This document shows positions 29,026 to 39,349 of a stretch of DNA of 64,000 nucleotides, piece by piece. Position numbers and translations under genes: made by a program. Under the pieces are notes generated by a model. It had not been told where the DNA came from, did not search any database, and was given only the letters and a program-made list of their open reading frames with translations. Origin of the DNA: Serratia nevei. GTDB lineage: Bacteria > Pseudomonadota > Gammaproteobacteria > Enterobacterales > Enterobacteriaceae. Where the stretch lies: assembly GCF_024160145.1 (NCBI RefSeq), contig NZ_JAMYWQ010000023.1, forward strand, positions 1 through 64,000. Direction: 5' to 3'. Within the stretch, counting starts at the first letter, position 1. Each line of letters begins with the position of its first letter.

Positions 29026-30264
29026 TTAACCAATCGCGCCCAGCGTATCGCCTGCGCCCTGTTTTTTCGGCAGCAGGAACAGCGTGGCGTAGATATCCAG
29101 CAGGTAAATTGCCGCCAGCAGGCTGATGGCGGCGGTAAACGACACCTGCGTCACCAGCGCACCGATCACCAATGGCCCCAGGCCGCCGACGCCGCGCCCC
29201 AGATTGAACAGGATGTTTTGTGCGGTGGCGCGCGCCTGTACCGGATAGGTGTCGGAAATCAACGCGCCGTAGCCGCCGATCATGCCGTTGACGAACATGC
29301 CCATGACGGCGCCGGCGAACAGCATCAGCGTCGGGTCGCTCAACTGAGCGTAACCGATCACCATCACCACGGCACCGATCTGATAAAGCACGAAGATCTT
29401 CCAGCGGGCGAAGCGGTCGGCCAGCACGCCAAACAGCCAGATGCCGAACGTCATGCCCACTACCGTCACCGCTGTCCACAGGCCGGACTTGGTGAGCGAG
29501 AAGCCAAAGTTTTTCGCCAGGTAAGTCGGCATCCAGATCATCAGCCCGTAATAACCGAAGTTTTGCACCGAACAGAGAATAAAGATGCCGATGCTGGCCC
29601 TGCTGGTGGCGCGATCCTTAAACAGCAGGCGCAAACGCTGCAGGAAGGAGAGCGGTTGCCCGGTGTCTTTCTGCCGCACGAACGCCTCCGGCTCGCCCAG
29701 GGTACGGCGGATCAGGAATGACGCCAGCGCCGGCAGCAGGCCGACCAAAAACATGCCGCGCCAGCCGATATGTTCCAGCAACAGCGGCGTCAGGAAGGCG
29801 GCCGCCAGCACGCCCAACTGCCAGCCCATGCCGACGTAAGCCGAGGCGCGGTTGCGCTTCTCCGCCGGCCAGGCTTCGGCGATCAGCGCCATGCCGATGC
29901 CGAACTCGCCGCCCAGCCCGATGCCTGCCAGGGTGCGGTAGGCCAGCAGATCCCAATACCCTTGCGCCACGGCGCACAGGCCGGTGAACAGTGAAAACAT
30001 CAGGATGGTAATCGTGAGCACCCGGATACGGCCGAAGCGATCGCTGAGATGGCCGAAGATCACGCCGCCCAACACCGCGCCGATCAGCGTCCAGGTGACC
30101 AGCGAACCGGCGGCCGCTGAGGTTAATCCCAATTCGATGCTGATGGCCGGCAGCATAAAGCCGAGGATCAGCAGGTCAAACCCGTCCATGGCGTAACCGG
30201 TGACCGAGGCCAGCATGGCCTTACCGGGCGTCGCGTGGTTTTTTTTCTCTGTTATTACGGACAT
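29026..30264 (-). CDS. MFS transporter, aromatic-acid/sugar-acid symporter-like
   Basis: A 412-residue major facilitator with about 12 membrane helices. The first helix carries DGFDLLILGFMLPAIS, typical of the AAHS/SHS (aromatic acid or sialate:H+ symporter) branches. The loop between helices 2 and 3 has the MFS signature GHLSDRFGRIRVL, and GIGLGGEFGIGMALIAE is in helix 4. A second half-signature, GVLADRFARWK, appears after helix 8. Its substrate cannot be told. It stands alone between csrB and yqcC, where E. coli as I recall has no transporter, so it may be a lineage-specific insertion. The ATG at 30264 is the natural start. Confidence 0.85.
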   Translation of the reverse strand: MSVITEKKNHATPGKAMLASVTGYAMDGFDLLILGFMLPAISIELGLTSAAAGSLVTWTLIGAVLGGVIFGHLSDRFGRIRVLTITILMFSLFTGLCAVAQGYWDLLAYRTLAGIGLGGEFGIGMALIAEAWPAEKRNRASAYVGMGWQLGVLAAAFLTPLLLEHIGWRGMFLVGLLPALASFLIRRTLGEPEAFVRQKDTGQPLSFLQRLRLLFKDRATSRASIGIFILCSVQNFGYYGLMIWMPTYLAKNFGFSLTKSGLWTAVTVVGMTFGIWLFGVLADRFARWKIFVLYQIGAVVMVIGYAQLSDPTLMLFAGAVMGMFVNGMIGGYGALISDTYPVQARATAQNILFNLGRGVGGLGPLVIGALVTQVSFTAAISLLAAIYLLDIYATLFLLPKKQGAGDTLGAIG

Positions 30265-30442
30265 GAATCTTTATCTGTGTGGTGAACTCGGTGGGCCTAT
30301 TGTGCCGCGTGGCGGCGAACGTCACCAGATAAAAGCGGCGGGCTGTCTCAGGCGCGCCGTTTTTAGGCTATAAAAATGCTATGCTTTGCCGCCTTTCAGC
30401 CAGCGCGCTGAATACCATGATGAAAAGAGATCGGGAATGCAG

Positions 30443-30769
30443 ATGAGTATACATAACCAGGTGCGCCGCAGTTTGCAGGCGATTGAACAATCCATGCGCG
30501 ATCTGGCGCTGTGGCAGGCTGCGCCGCCTGAACATGAGGCTTTCTCCAGCACCGAGCCGTTTTGCATCGACAGCATGTCGGCCGAAGCCTGGCTGCAGTG
30601 GGTATTCTTGCCGCGCATGTATGCGTTGCTGGACGCCGAAGCGCCGCTGCCGACGCGCTTCGCCATCACGCCTTATTTCGAAGAGGCGTTGAAAGATCGT
30701 GAACCGAGCAGCCTGCCGCTGCTGGTGCTGCTGCAACAGCTGGATTTGATGTTGAATAAAGAGCCGTAA
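30443..30769 (+). CDS. yqcC: YqcC family protein
   Basis: A 108-residue protein of the YqcC family (E. coli 109). Conserved features are STEPFCIDSM, AWLQWVFLPRMYALLD and FAITPYFEEAL. The family is all-helical, and its function is unknown. In E. coli yqcC is followed directly by truC, with which it is thought to be linked. Here about 8.5 kb separate the two. I chose the ATG at 30443 (MSIHNQ), with GGGA 6 bases upstream; ATG at 30437 would add two residues. Confidence 0.87.
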   Translation: MSIHNQVRRSLQAIEQSMRDLALWQAAPPEHEAFSSTEPFCIDSMSAEAWLQWVFLPRMYALLDAEAPLPTRFAITPYFEEALKDREPSSLPLLVLLQQLDLMLNKEP

Positions 30770-30915
30770 TTCGCCGGCGGCGCGCAGATTTTTGCCGCCC
30801 GGCAGTGTAGAGTACTCGCGCGGATGCCGGGCAGGAGAGCCGACGGCGTCTTTCGGCTCGGTTGAACCGCGGCGGTTGACCGGGGGCTGCATTAGGATGA
30901 TGAGGTGCTGCAATA

Positions 30916-33900
30916 ATGGATTTATTAAGGTTTATCCTGCGTTTGCCTTTTACCCTGGTTAAGGGCGTTTGCCGTCTGCTGGCGGGGGGATTGTCGCTGT
31001 TGGGGCGGTTGCTGAGACCGCTGGTCGGCAACCTCAGCTGGCGCGCGCCGGCCTGGTGGGCTGCGCTGCCGCGCGGTTTTTTGCGGCTTGAAAACGGCGT
31101 GGATAAACACCCGAAAGCGATCGGTTTGGGGCTGTTGCTGCTGGCAGGCGCCGCGGGCGGCGCGTTTTACGGCTGGCACTGGTGGCAAAACCGGCCCCAG
31201 CCCATTGAGCCTGCGCCGATGGTGGTTCAGGAGGTCAGCGCATCGCTGGCCAACCCCGCGCCGATAGATTACGCCGCCGCCCGGCAGGTGCCGCAAACGG
31301 TGAGCCTGGCCTTTAGCGGGTCGGTTGCGCCGATCGCCGCAGTGGGTAAAACCCTGAGCGCCGGTATCACCCTCAAGCCGGCTGCCGAAGGGCAGTGGGC
31401 GTGGCTCAATGAGTCGACGCTGGTCTTCACGCCGAAAAAGCCGCTGCCGATGGGCGCGAAATATGACGTGACCCTCGAGCCCGCCACCTTGCTGGCGCCG
31501 CAGATCAAACTGGCCAAAACCCGCTATGCCTTCAGCGTGCCTGCGTTCGATTACCGCCTGGGGCAGGCCGAGTACTACCGCGACCCGCAAGATGCGCAGA
31601 AACGCAGCGCGATTTTCAATTTGCAGTTCAACGCGCCGGTCGACGTCGCCAGCTTTGAAAAACAGATTTCGCTGGGATTGAAGGAAGGCAGCACGTCCTC
31701 CGAGAAAAAGCTGAACTTCTCTCTGGTCTATGACGAGAAAAAACTGAATGCCTGGGTGCATTCCGAGCCGTTGCAGGCGCTGGATCAGGGCGGCGCGGTG
31801 CATCTGACCGTCGGCAAGGGCGTTAAATCGACGGCGGCCGGCAATGCGGTCGACGAGGCGAAAAGCAACTGGGTCAAGGTGCCGACGCTGTACAGCCTGG
31901 CGCTGAGCGACGCCAGCGCCCAGGTCGTGGACACCGACGGCGGCCAAGGGCAGCGTGCGCTGGTGGTCAGCTTCAGCGATGCGGTGAAGGATAAAGAGCT
32001 GGCACGGGCCACCAAAGCCTGGCTGCTGCCGCAGCACGATCCGAGCGATGCCGAGGCCGCCAACGATGCCGAAGATTTCTATCAGTGGACGGTCGACAGC
32101 GTCAGCAAGAATGTGCTGGCGCAGGCGACGCCATTGCCGCTGACGCTCAACGAGGCGGAAGAAGCCTACCAACCGCAGTTCAGCTTCCGCTTTGAAGCCC
32201 CGGCGCACCGCTTTGTGCTGCTCGAAATAGACAACCAGCTGGTCTCCGTCGGCGGTTACAAAATGCCGAAGAAGGTTTACCGGGTGGTCGACGTGCCGGA
32301 GTTTCCGAAATCGCTGCAGTTCATGTCGCAGGGCTCGCTGCTGTCGGTTAACGGCGACAAGCAGATCAGCGTGGCGGCACGCAACGTGGCGGGCCTGAGG
32401 CTGGATATTAAACGGGTGATCCCAAGCCAGCTGCAGCACATCGTCTCCTTCAAAAGCCGGGAATACTCGTCCACGGAATTCAACCGGCTCAACGACGAGT
32501 ATTTCACTGAGCATTTCAAATACCAGACGGCGCTCAACAACGAGCGGCCGGGGGAAGTGAACTATCAGGGCATCGATCTCTCCCGTTATCTCTCCACTAA
32601 CGCCAGTTCCCATCGCGGGGTGTTCCTGCTGACGCTGTCTGAATGGCAGCCGAACCGGAAACCGGCGGCGGAAGAGGCGGGCGCCGAACCAGAACAGGAA
32701 CCGGACGAGAGCACCGGGGATGATCAGCCCGAGGTCGGCGATTCGCGTTTTGTGGTGGTGACCGATCTGGGCATCGTCGCCAAGAGCTCGCAGGATAAGA
32801 CGCGCGACGTCTTCGTGCAGTCGATTCAAAGCGGCGCGCCGGTCAGCGGCGCCAAGGTGTCGGTGGTGGCCAAAAACGGCGTGACGCTGCTCAGCCAAAC
32901 CACCGGGGCCGACGGCCATGTGCGCTTCCCGGCGCTCGACGTGTACACCAATGAGCGCCAGCCGGTGATGTTCCTGGTGGAAAAGGAAGGGGATGTCTCT
33001 TTCCTGCCGACCGGCAGCGCTAACGATCGCGGGCTGGACTTCTCGCGCTTCGACGTCGCCGGTGAACAAACGCCGACCGATCCGCGCACGCTCGGCAGCT
33101 ACCTGTTCTCCGATCGCGGCGTTTATCGACCGGGGGATACTTTCAATATTGGCCTGATCACCCGCGCCGCCGACTGGCGCGTTGGCCTGGCCGGCGTGCC
33201 GGTGCGTGCCGAAGTCCGCGATCCGCGCGACAAGCTGATGACCACCGTGCCGCTGACGCTGGGCGCCAGCGGTTTCAACGAGCTGAGCTATACCACCGAT
33301 GAAAACTCGCCCACCGGCGAGTGGAACGTCTATCTGTATCTGATCGGCAAAAACAACGATACCTCCACGCTGCTCGGCCATACCGCGGTCAATGTGAAGG
33401 AGTTCGAGCCGGATCAGCTGAAAGTGAAGCTGGCGCTGACGCCGAACCGCCAGCAAGGCTGGGTCAAACCGTCCGAGCTGAAGGCCAGCATCGATGTGCA
33501 GAACCTGTTCGGCACCCCGGCGCAGGATCGCCGCGTGACCACCAAACTGACGCTGCGGCCGATGTATCCGAGCTTCGATCGCTTCCCGGATTATGCGTTC
33601 TATGAAAACCGGCAAAACAGCGACGGGTTCGAAACCGAGCTGGAAGATCGCACCACCGATGAGCACGGCGCGGCCGAAATCCCGCTCGATCTGAAATCCT
33701 ACGCCGATGCCACCTATCAGCTGCAGCTGCTGTCGGAGGCGTTCGTCGCCGGCGGCGGGCGCTCGGTGGCGGCTACCGCCCGCACGCTGGTTTCGCCTTA
33801 CGATTACCTGATCGGCGTGAAGGCGGACGGCGATCTGGGCTACATCAACCGCGACGCGGAGCGGCATCTGAACGTGATCGCCATCGATCCGAATCTGCAG

Positions 33901-36891
33901 CAGATCGCCATGCCGAACCTGAAGCAGGTGTTGATCGAGCAGAAATACATCTCGGTGCTGACCAAACAGGATTCGGGCGTTTACAAATACCAGTCGAAGA
34001 TGAAGGAAGTGCAGCTGTCGGAACAGCCGCTGGCGCTGAGCGAGCAGGGCGCGGATCTGCGGCTGGCGACCGATAAGCCGGGCGACTTCGTGCTGGTGAT
34101 TGAAGATGCGCAGGGCAAAACGCTCAACCGCGTCGCCTACAGCGTGGCCGGCAACGCCAACCTGAGCCGTTCGCTGGATCGCAACGCCGAACTGAAGCTG
34201 AAACTGAACCAGGCGGAATATCAGCCGGGCGAGGAGATCGAGGTGGCGATCAACGCGCCTTATACCGGCAGCGGCTTGATCACCATTGAGAAGGACAAGG
34301 TTTACGCCTGGCAGTGGTTCCACACCGATACCACCAGCTCGGTGCAGAAGATCCGCGTGCCGGCCGGCATGGAGGGCAACGGCTACATCAACGTGCAGTT
34401 CGTGCGCGACATCAACTCCAGTGAAATCTTCATGAGCCCGCTGAGCTATGGCGTGATGCCGTTCAAGATCAGCACCCAGGCGCGGCAAAACAGCCTCGAG
34501 GTGACGGCGCCGGAAGTCATCAAGCCGGGTGAAAACCTGACGATGACGGTCAAGACCGACGCACCGCAGCAGGTGGCGCTGTTTGCCGTCGATGAGGGCA
34601 TTCTGCAGGTGGCGCGCTACCGCCTGAAGGATCCGCTGGAGTTCTTCTTCAGCAAGCGTGAACTGAACGTGAGCAGCTCGCAGATCCTCGACCTGATCCT
34701 GCCGGAGTTCAGCAAGCTGATGGCTCTGACCGCGGCGCCGGGCGGCGATGCGGGCGAAGGGCTGGATCTCAACCTCAACCCGTTCAAGCGCAAGCGCGAC
34801 AAGCCGGTGGCCTACTGGTCCGGCATTACCGAAGTCAGCGGCGAGAAGCAGTTCGTCTACCCGGTGCCGGACTACTTCAACGGCAAGATCCGCGTGATGG
34901 CGATTTCAGTGACGCCGGAGAAAATCGGCAAGGCGCAAACCGCCGCCACGGTGCGCGACAACTTCATCATGACGCCGAACGTGCCGGCGATGGTGGCGCC
35001 GGGCGACGAGTTCGACGTCAGCGTGGGCGTCAGCAACAACCTCGAAGGGCTGAACGGCCAGTCGGTGGCCATCAACGTTCTGTTGACGCCGCCGCCGCAG
35101 TTGGAGGTGGTGGGCAACGCGACGCAAAGCCTGACGCTGGCGGAAAAACGCGAAGGCGTGATCGCCTTCCGTCTGCGCGCCAAAGCCGTGCTGGGCGATG
35201 CGCCGCTGGTGTTCGACGCCCGTTACGGTGACCAGGCCAGCCGCCGCACCGTCAGCACCTCGGTGCGGCCGGCGGCGCCGTACCGTACCCAGTCGGTGAT
35301 GGGGCGCATGAACGGCAGCAGCCAGAACGTCGATGGCCTGCGCCAGATGTTCGACGCTTTCGCGCAGCGCCGGGCGGCGGTGTCGAATTCGCCGCTGGTG
35401 CTGACCAGCGGGCTGGCGCAATACCTGGCGGATTATCCGTATTACTGTTCCGAGCAGATTGTCAGCCGCTCCATTCCGCTGATGCTGCAGAGCCGCCATC
35501 CAGAGATGAAAAGCAGCCTGAGCCAGGCGGAAGTCAGCAAGCAGCTGCGCAACCTGCTTGGCGTGCTGCGCGCGCGCCAGAATGACAGCGGTGCGATCGG
35601 CGCCTGGCGTTCGTCGCCGGATGCCGATCCTTTCATCACGCCTTATGTGGTGCAGTATCTGCTCGAAGTCAAAGCGGCGGGCTACGCCCTGCCGGAAGGC
35701 ATGCTGGACGAGGCCAACGGCGCATTGCGCGAGCTGGCGGCCAGCGGTTTCGACGATCTGTATCTGCTGCGCCTGCGCAGCTGGGCGGTTTACCTGCTGA
35801 CGCTGCAGGGCGAAGTGACCACCAACTCGCTGGCGGCGGTGCAGGATACGCTGCAAAAACGCTATGGCGAAGGCTGGAAAACCGATCTGAGCGCGCTGTA
35901 TCTGGCGTCTTCCTACCGCCTGTTGAAGATGGACGACGAAGCCGCCGCGTTGCTGCAACCGAGCTGGCAGCAGCTGAGCAAGGCGTATGACAGCGCCTGG
36001 TGGACGCAGAACTATTTCGACCCGCTGGTGCAGGATGCGACGCGGCTGTATCTGATTACCCGTCACTTCCCGGAGAAGGTGGCGTCGATCCCGCCGCAGG
36101 TGCTGGAGAATATGGTCAAGGCGCTGAAAGAAGAGCGTTACACCACCTACTCCTCCGCGATGAGCATTCTGGCGCTGGAAAGCTATTCGGCCCAGGTGGC
36201 GGCGCAATCCGCCAATGCGGGCGCCTTGGGCATCGCGCAGGTAGGCAAGGCAGGCGGCGAGCCGCAGCGCATCAGTGAGCTGCAGGGGTTGTTCGTTCAG
36301 GGGCAGTTCAACGCCGATGCTACCGCCGTGCGCTTCACCAACGGCGGCAATGCGCCGGCCTGGTATGTGGTGACGCAGGCCGGTTACGACCTGAATGCGC
36401 CGCAAAAAGCGCTGTCGCGCGGGATTGAGATCGTCCGCGATTACACCGACGAGCAGGGCAAACCGGTGACGCAGGTGACGTTGGGGCAGAAGATCAACGT
36501 CCATCTGAAGGTGCGCGCCAACTCGAAAGAGGGGCAGAGCAACCTGGCGATCGTCGATCTGCTGCCGGGCGGCTTCGAAGTGGTGCAGCAGACGCCGCCG
36601 GAACCGAGCGATGCCGGCGAGGAGAGCGACGATCGCGGCGGTTGGCAGTCGCCGCTGGCCGCCTCCGGTTCCACCTGGGCGCCGGATTACAGCGATATCC
36701 GTGAAGATCGGGTGATTATCTACGGCAGCGCCGGCACCGAGGTGCAGGAGTTCGTCTATCAGATCAAGGCCACCAATACCGGCAGCTTTATTGTTCCACC
36801 GGCCTACGGCGAAGCCATGTACGACCGTGAAGTACAGGCCATGTCGGCCGGCGGCGGCAAGCTGGTGGTGGTGCCGGCGGGCAACGACTAG
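30916..36891 (+). CDS. Alpha-2-macroglobulin family protein, membrane-anchored, with thioester motif
   Basis: A 1991-residue bacterial alpha-2-macroglobulin, a family thought to trap proteases in the periplasm and protect the cell. A basic amphipathic N-terminus and one membrane helix (about residues 68-88) suggest inner-membrane anchoring with the bulk in the periplasm; there is no lipobox, unlike the E. coli YfhM lipoprotein. An acidic low-complexity segment lies near residues 580-612. The macroglobulin domain signature SDRGVYRPGDTF is near residue 735 and YFNGKIRVMAISVTPEK near 1315-1331. The thioester motif CSEQ (Cys1511-Gln1514) is intact, followed by an alpha/alpha thioester domain and a receptor-binding-like C-terminus. 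It lies 49 bases upstream of pbpC, the usual partner. Confidence 0.92.
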   Translation: MDLLRFILRLPFTLVKGVCRLLAGGLSLLGRLLRPLVGNLSWRAPAWWAALPRGFLRLENGVDKHPKAIGLGLLLLAGAAGGAFYGWHWWQNRPQPIEPAPMVVQEVSASLANPAPIDYAAARQVPQTVSLAFSGSVAPIAAVGKTLSAGITLKPAAEGQWAWLNESTLVFTPKKPLPMGAKYDVTLEPATLLAPQIKLAKTRYAFSVPAFDYRLGQAEYYRDPQDAQKRSAIFNLQFNAPVDVASFEKQISLGLKEGSTSSEKKLNFSLVYDEKKLNAWVHSEPLQALDQGGAVHLTVGKGVKSTAAGNAVDEAKSNWVKVPTLYSLALSDASAQVVDTDGGQGQRALVVSFSDAVKDKELARATKAWLLPQHDPSDAEAANDAEDFYQWTVDSVSKNVLAQATPLPLTLNEAEEAYQPQFSFRFEAPAHRFVLLEIDNQLVSVGGYKMPKKVYRVVDVPEFPKSLQFMSQGSLLSVNGDKQISVAARNVAGLRLDIKRVIPSQLQHIVSFKSREYSSTEFNRLNDEYFTEHFKYQTALNNERPGEVNYQGIDLSRYLSTNASSHRGVFLLTLSEWQPNRKPAAEEAGAEPEQEPDESTGDDQPEVGDSRFVVVTDLGIVAKSSQDKTRDVFVQSIQSGAPVSGAKVSVVAKNGVTLLSQTTGADGHVRFPALDVYTNERQPVMFLVEKEGDVSFLPTGSANDRGLDFSRFDVAGEQTPTDPRTLGSYLFSDRGVYRPGDTFNIGLITRAADWRVGLAGVPVRAEVRDPRDKLMTTVPLTLGASGFNELSYTTDENSPTGEWNVYLYLIGKNNDTSTLLGHTAVNVKEFEPDQLKVKLALTPNRQQGWVKPSELKASIDVQNLFGTPAQDRRVTTKLTLRPMYPSFDRFPDYAFYENRQNSDGFETELEDRTTDEHGAAEIPLDLKSYADATYQLQLLSEAFVAGGGRSVAATARTLVSPYDYLIGVKADGDLGYINRDAERHLNVIAIDPNLQQIAMPNLKQVLIEQKYISVLTKQDSGVYKYQSKMKEVQLSEQPLALSEQGADLRLATDKPGDFVLVIEDAQGKTLNRVAYSVAGNANLSRSLDRNAELKLKLNQAEYQPGEEIEVAINAPYTGSGLITIEKDKVYAWQWFHTDTTSSVQKIRVPAGMEGNGYINVQFVRDINSSEIFMSPLSYGVMPFKISTQARQNSLEVTAPEVIKPGENLTMTVKTDAPQQVALFAVDEGILQVARYRLKDPLEFFFSKRELNVSSSQILDLILPEFSKLMALTAAPGGDAGEGLDLNLNPFKRKRDKPVAYWSGITEVSGEKQFVYPVPDYFNGKIRVMAISVTPEKIGKAQTAATVRDNFIMTPNVPAMVAPGDEFDVSVGVSNNLEGLNGQSVAINVLLTPPPQLEVVGNATQSLTLAEKREGVIAFRLRAKAVLGDAPLVFDARYGDQASRRTVSTSVRPAAPYRTQSVMGRMNGSSQNVDGLRQMFDAFAQRRAAVSNSPLVLTSGLAQYLADYPYYCSEQIVSRSIPLMLQSRHPEMKSSLSQAEVSKQLRNLLGVLRARQNDSGAIGAWRSSPDADPFITPYVVQYLLEVKAAGYALPEGMLDEANGALRELAASGFDDLYLLRLRSWAVYLLTLQGEVTTNSLAAVQDTLQKRYGEGWKTDLSALYLASSYRLLKMDDEAAALLQPSWQQLSKAYDSAWWTQNYFDPLVQDATRLYLITRHFPEKVASIPPQVLENMVKALKEERYTTYSSAMSILALESYSAQVAAQSANAGALGIAQVGKAGGEPQRISELQGLFVQGQFNADATAVRFTNGGNAPAWYVVTQAGYDLNAPQKALSRGIEIVRDYTDEQGKPVTQVTLGQKINVHLKVRANSKEGQSNLAIVDLLPGGFEVVQQTPPEPSDAGEESDDRGGWQSPLAASGSTWAPDYSDIREDRVIIYGSAGTEVQEFVYQIKATNTGSFIVPPAYGEAMYDREVQAMSAGGGKLVVVPAGND

Positions 36892-36940
36892 GCCGGATCC
36901 GGCGCCAGGCCAGCGTCTGGCGCCGGGGTGGTGAGAACGT

Positions 36941-39289
36941 ATGAAGATCCTGACCGGGCGCGTGCTGCAAAACGGCTTGATGGCGGCGTTTTTACTGGCG
37001 CTGCTGCTGACCGCGATCCGGCTGTGGCCGCACCCGCCCATGTGGCAGGGGCTGCCGCAGTCTTCCGTCTATTACGACAGGCACGGCGCGCTGCTGCGCA
37101 TCACGTTGGCCAACGACGACCGCTACCGGCTGTGGACCCCGCTGGAGCAGGTGTCGCCGCTGGCGGTGCGCGGGTTGCTGCTGCACGAAGATCGCTGGTT
37201 CTATTACAACCCTGGCTTTAACCCCGTCAGCCTGATGCGCGGCTTCTGGCGCAGCTATGTCGCCGGCGGCAAAATGCAGGGCGGATCGACCATCAGTATG
37301 CAGCTGGCGCGCATGCGCTGGCACCTCAATACCCGCACGCCGGGCGGCAAACTGCTGCAGGTGCTGCGTGCGGTGCAGCTGGAACTCAGCTACTCCAAGC
37401 GCGATATCCTGGAGGCCTACCTGAATTACGCCCCCTACGGCCGCAACATCGAAAGCATCGGCGCCGCCAGCCTGATCTATTTCGCCAAGTCGCCGAAGGA
37501 TTTGACCCTGCCGGAGGCGCTGACGCTGGCGGTGTTGCCGCAGTCGCCCAGCTACCGTCTGGAGCCGAAAACCGGCGTGCTCGGCGCTGCATTGACGCAG
37601 GCGCGCAACCGTCTGTTCCAGCGCTGGCAGCGGGTTTACCCCACCGACGCCAGCCAGCAAACGCTGTTCCGCCTGCCGCTGGCGCTGCGGCAGCCTGAGC
37701 AAGTGCCCTATATTGCGCCGCACTTTATCGAGCAGCTGCGCCTGCAGACGCAGCAACTGGTGCAGCGCGAGACGCGCGTCGACACCACGCTGGACGCCGG
37801 GTTGCAGCGGCTGGTCGAGCGGCAGGTCAACGCGTTTATCGCCCGTAACCGCAGCCGCGGCATCCAAAACGCTGCGGTGCTGCTGGTGGACAGCCGCGAT
37901 ATGGGGGTGCGCGCGCTGGTGGGATCGGCGGACTATTACAATCGGCCGATCCAGGGGCAGGTGAACGGTACCCACGCCAAGCGCTCGCCGGGTTCGACGC
38001 TGAAGCCGTTCATCTACGCGCTGGGCATGGAGCAGGGCGTGTTGCATCCGATGACCATCCTGAAAGACGTGCCTTCGTCGTTCGGCGCCTATGCGCCGGA
38101 AAACTTCGACCGGCGCTTTCTCGGCCCGGTGACCGCCACTGATGCGCTGAATTTCAGCCGCAACATTCCGGCGGTGTATGTCGCCTCGCAGCTACGCCAG
38201 CCGACCTTTTATCAGTTTTTACGCCTGACCGGCGTGGCCAATATGGCCAATGAGAGCCACTACGGGCTGTCGCTGGTGCTGGGCGGCGGCGAAGTGACGG
38301 CGCAGGAATTGGCGAAGCTGTATGCGCTGCTGGCGAATCGCGGCGAACTGCGGCCGCTGCGCATGCGGCTGAACGAGGCCGAATCGACGCCGGTGCGGCT
38401 GCTGAGCGAGGAGGCCAGCTTCATTACGCTGGATATGCTGCGCCAGCATCGGCGGCCGGGCGATACGCTGGCGCAGCGTTCTTCTGCGCTGCCGGTGTAC
38501 TGGAAGACCGGCACCTCCTGGGGCTTTCGCGACGCCTGGAGCGTCGGGATTTTCGGCCCTTACGTGCTGGTGGTGTGGGAGGGCAACTTCGACGGGCGCG
38601 GCAACAATGCGTTGGTCGGCGCCGAGGCGGCAGCGCCGCTGTTCTTCAATATCATCGACAGCGTCAACGCCAGCTACCCCGGCCTGCGGGAACCGAAGCA
38701 CCCGTTCCCCAAGCGGCTGCGGCGGGTGGAGATTTGTCTCGCCAGCGGCGATCTGCCCACGCCGTGGTGCCAGCAGAAGGGCAAGACCTGGTTCATTCCC
38801 GGCAAGTCGCCGATCAAGGTCGACAGCGTCTATCGGCCGGTGGTGCTGGATATTCACAGCGGCGAGGTCGTCTGCCCGCCGTATGACGCGGCGCAGACCC
38901 GCACCGAAATCTTTGAGTTCTGGCCTTCCGATTTGGCCAACGTGTTCGCCCAGGCCGGGCTGCCGAAACGCACGCCGCCGGTCAATCGCTGCAAGGACAA
39001 CGGCGTCGCCGTCGGCGGCAACGCGCCGCGCATCACTTCGCCGCTGAAAAACACCACCTATACCCTGCGCCAGTCGCAGCAGGGGCGAGATAAAATCGCC
39101 TTCAACGCGGTGACGGACGCCGACAGCAAGACGGTGTACTGGTTCGTCGACGACATCTACCTCGGCAGCAGCGCCAGCAAAAAGCCGATCGACTGGCGGC
39201 CGATCAACAACGGGCGCTACCGCATTCGGGCGGTGGACGATCGCGGCCGCGCCGATACGCGCCTGGTGACCATCGAATGGGTGAACTAG
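36941..39289 (+). CDS. pbpC: Penicillin-binding protein 1C
   Basis: PbpC, 782 residues (E. coli 770), is an inner-membrane bifunctional-type PBP. A short cytoplasmic tail and one helix (about residues 12-29) precede the GT51 glycosyltransferase with the catalytic Glu83 in HEDRWFYYNPG and GGSTISMQLARM. The transpeptidase has Ser352-X-X-Lys355 (SPGSTLKPF), SRN (NFSRNIPAVY) and KTGTS (Lys522). A C-terminal BiPBP_C domain follows. All catalytic residues appear intact. Its gene pairs with the alpha-2-macroglobulin gene; the pair is proposed to link protease trapping with cell-wall repair. Confidence 0.96.
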   Translation: MKILTGRVLQNGLMAAFLLALLLTAIRLWPHPPMWQGLPQSSVYYDRHGALLRITLANDDRYRLWTPLEQVSPLAVRGLLLHEDRWFYYNPGFNPVSLMRGFWRSYVAGGKMQGGSTISMQLARMRWHLNTRTPGGKLLQVLRAVQLELSYSKRDILEAYLNYAPYGRNIESIGAASLIYFAKSPKDLTLPEALTLAVLPQSPSYRLEPKTGVLGAALTQARNRLFQRWQRVYPTDASQQTLFRLPLALRQPEQVPYIAPHFIEQLRLQTQQLVQRETRVDTTLDAGLQRLVERQVNAFIARNRSRGIQNAAVLLVDSRDMGVRALVGSADYYNRPIQGQVNGTHAKRSPGSTLKPFIYALGMEQGVLHPMTILKDVPSSFGAYAPENFDRRFLGPVTATDALNFSRNIPAVYVASQLRQPTFYQFLRLTGVANMANESHYGLSLVLGGGEVTAQELAKLYALLANRGELRPLRMRLNEAESTPVRLLSEEASFITLDMLRQHRRPGDTLAQRSSALPVYWKTGTSWGFRDAWSVGIFGPYVLVVWEGNFDGRGNNALVGAEAAAPLFFNIIDSVNASYPGLREPKHPFPKRLRRVEICLASGDLPTPWCQQKGKTWFIPGKSPIKVDSVYRPVVLDIHSGEVVCPPYDAAQTRTEIFEFWPSDLANVFAQAGLPKRTPPVNRCKDNGVAVGGNAPRITSPLKNTTYTLRQSQQGRDKIAFNAVTDADSKTVYWFVDDIYLGSSASKKPIDWRPINNGRYRIRAVDDRGRADTRLVTIEWVN

Positions 39290-39349
39290 CGCTGAGCCGC
39301 ACGCCTGTTATACTCGCGCCCGAAACGGCTATTTACCTGGGAAAGCGAT

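Noticed and set aside
30925-37041. Very long open frames on the minus strand opposite the alpha-2-macroglobulin gene (1187 and 711 codons)
   Set aside because: They mirror a high-GC, well-supported plus-strand gene. The translations are Arg/His/Gln-rich without recognisable domains.
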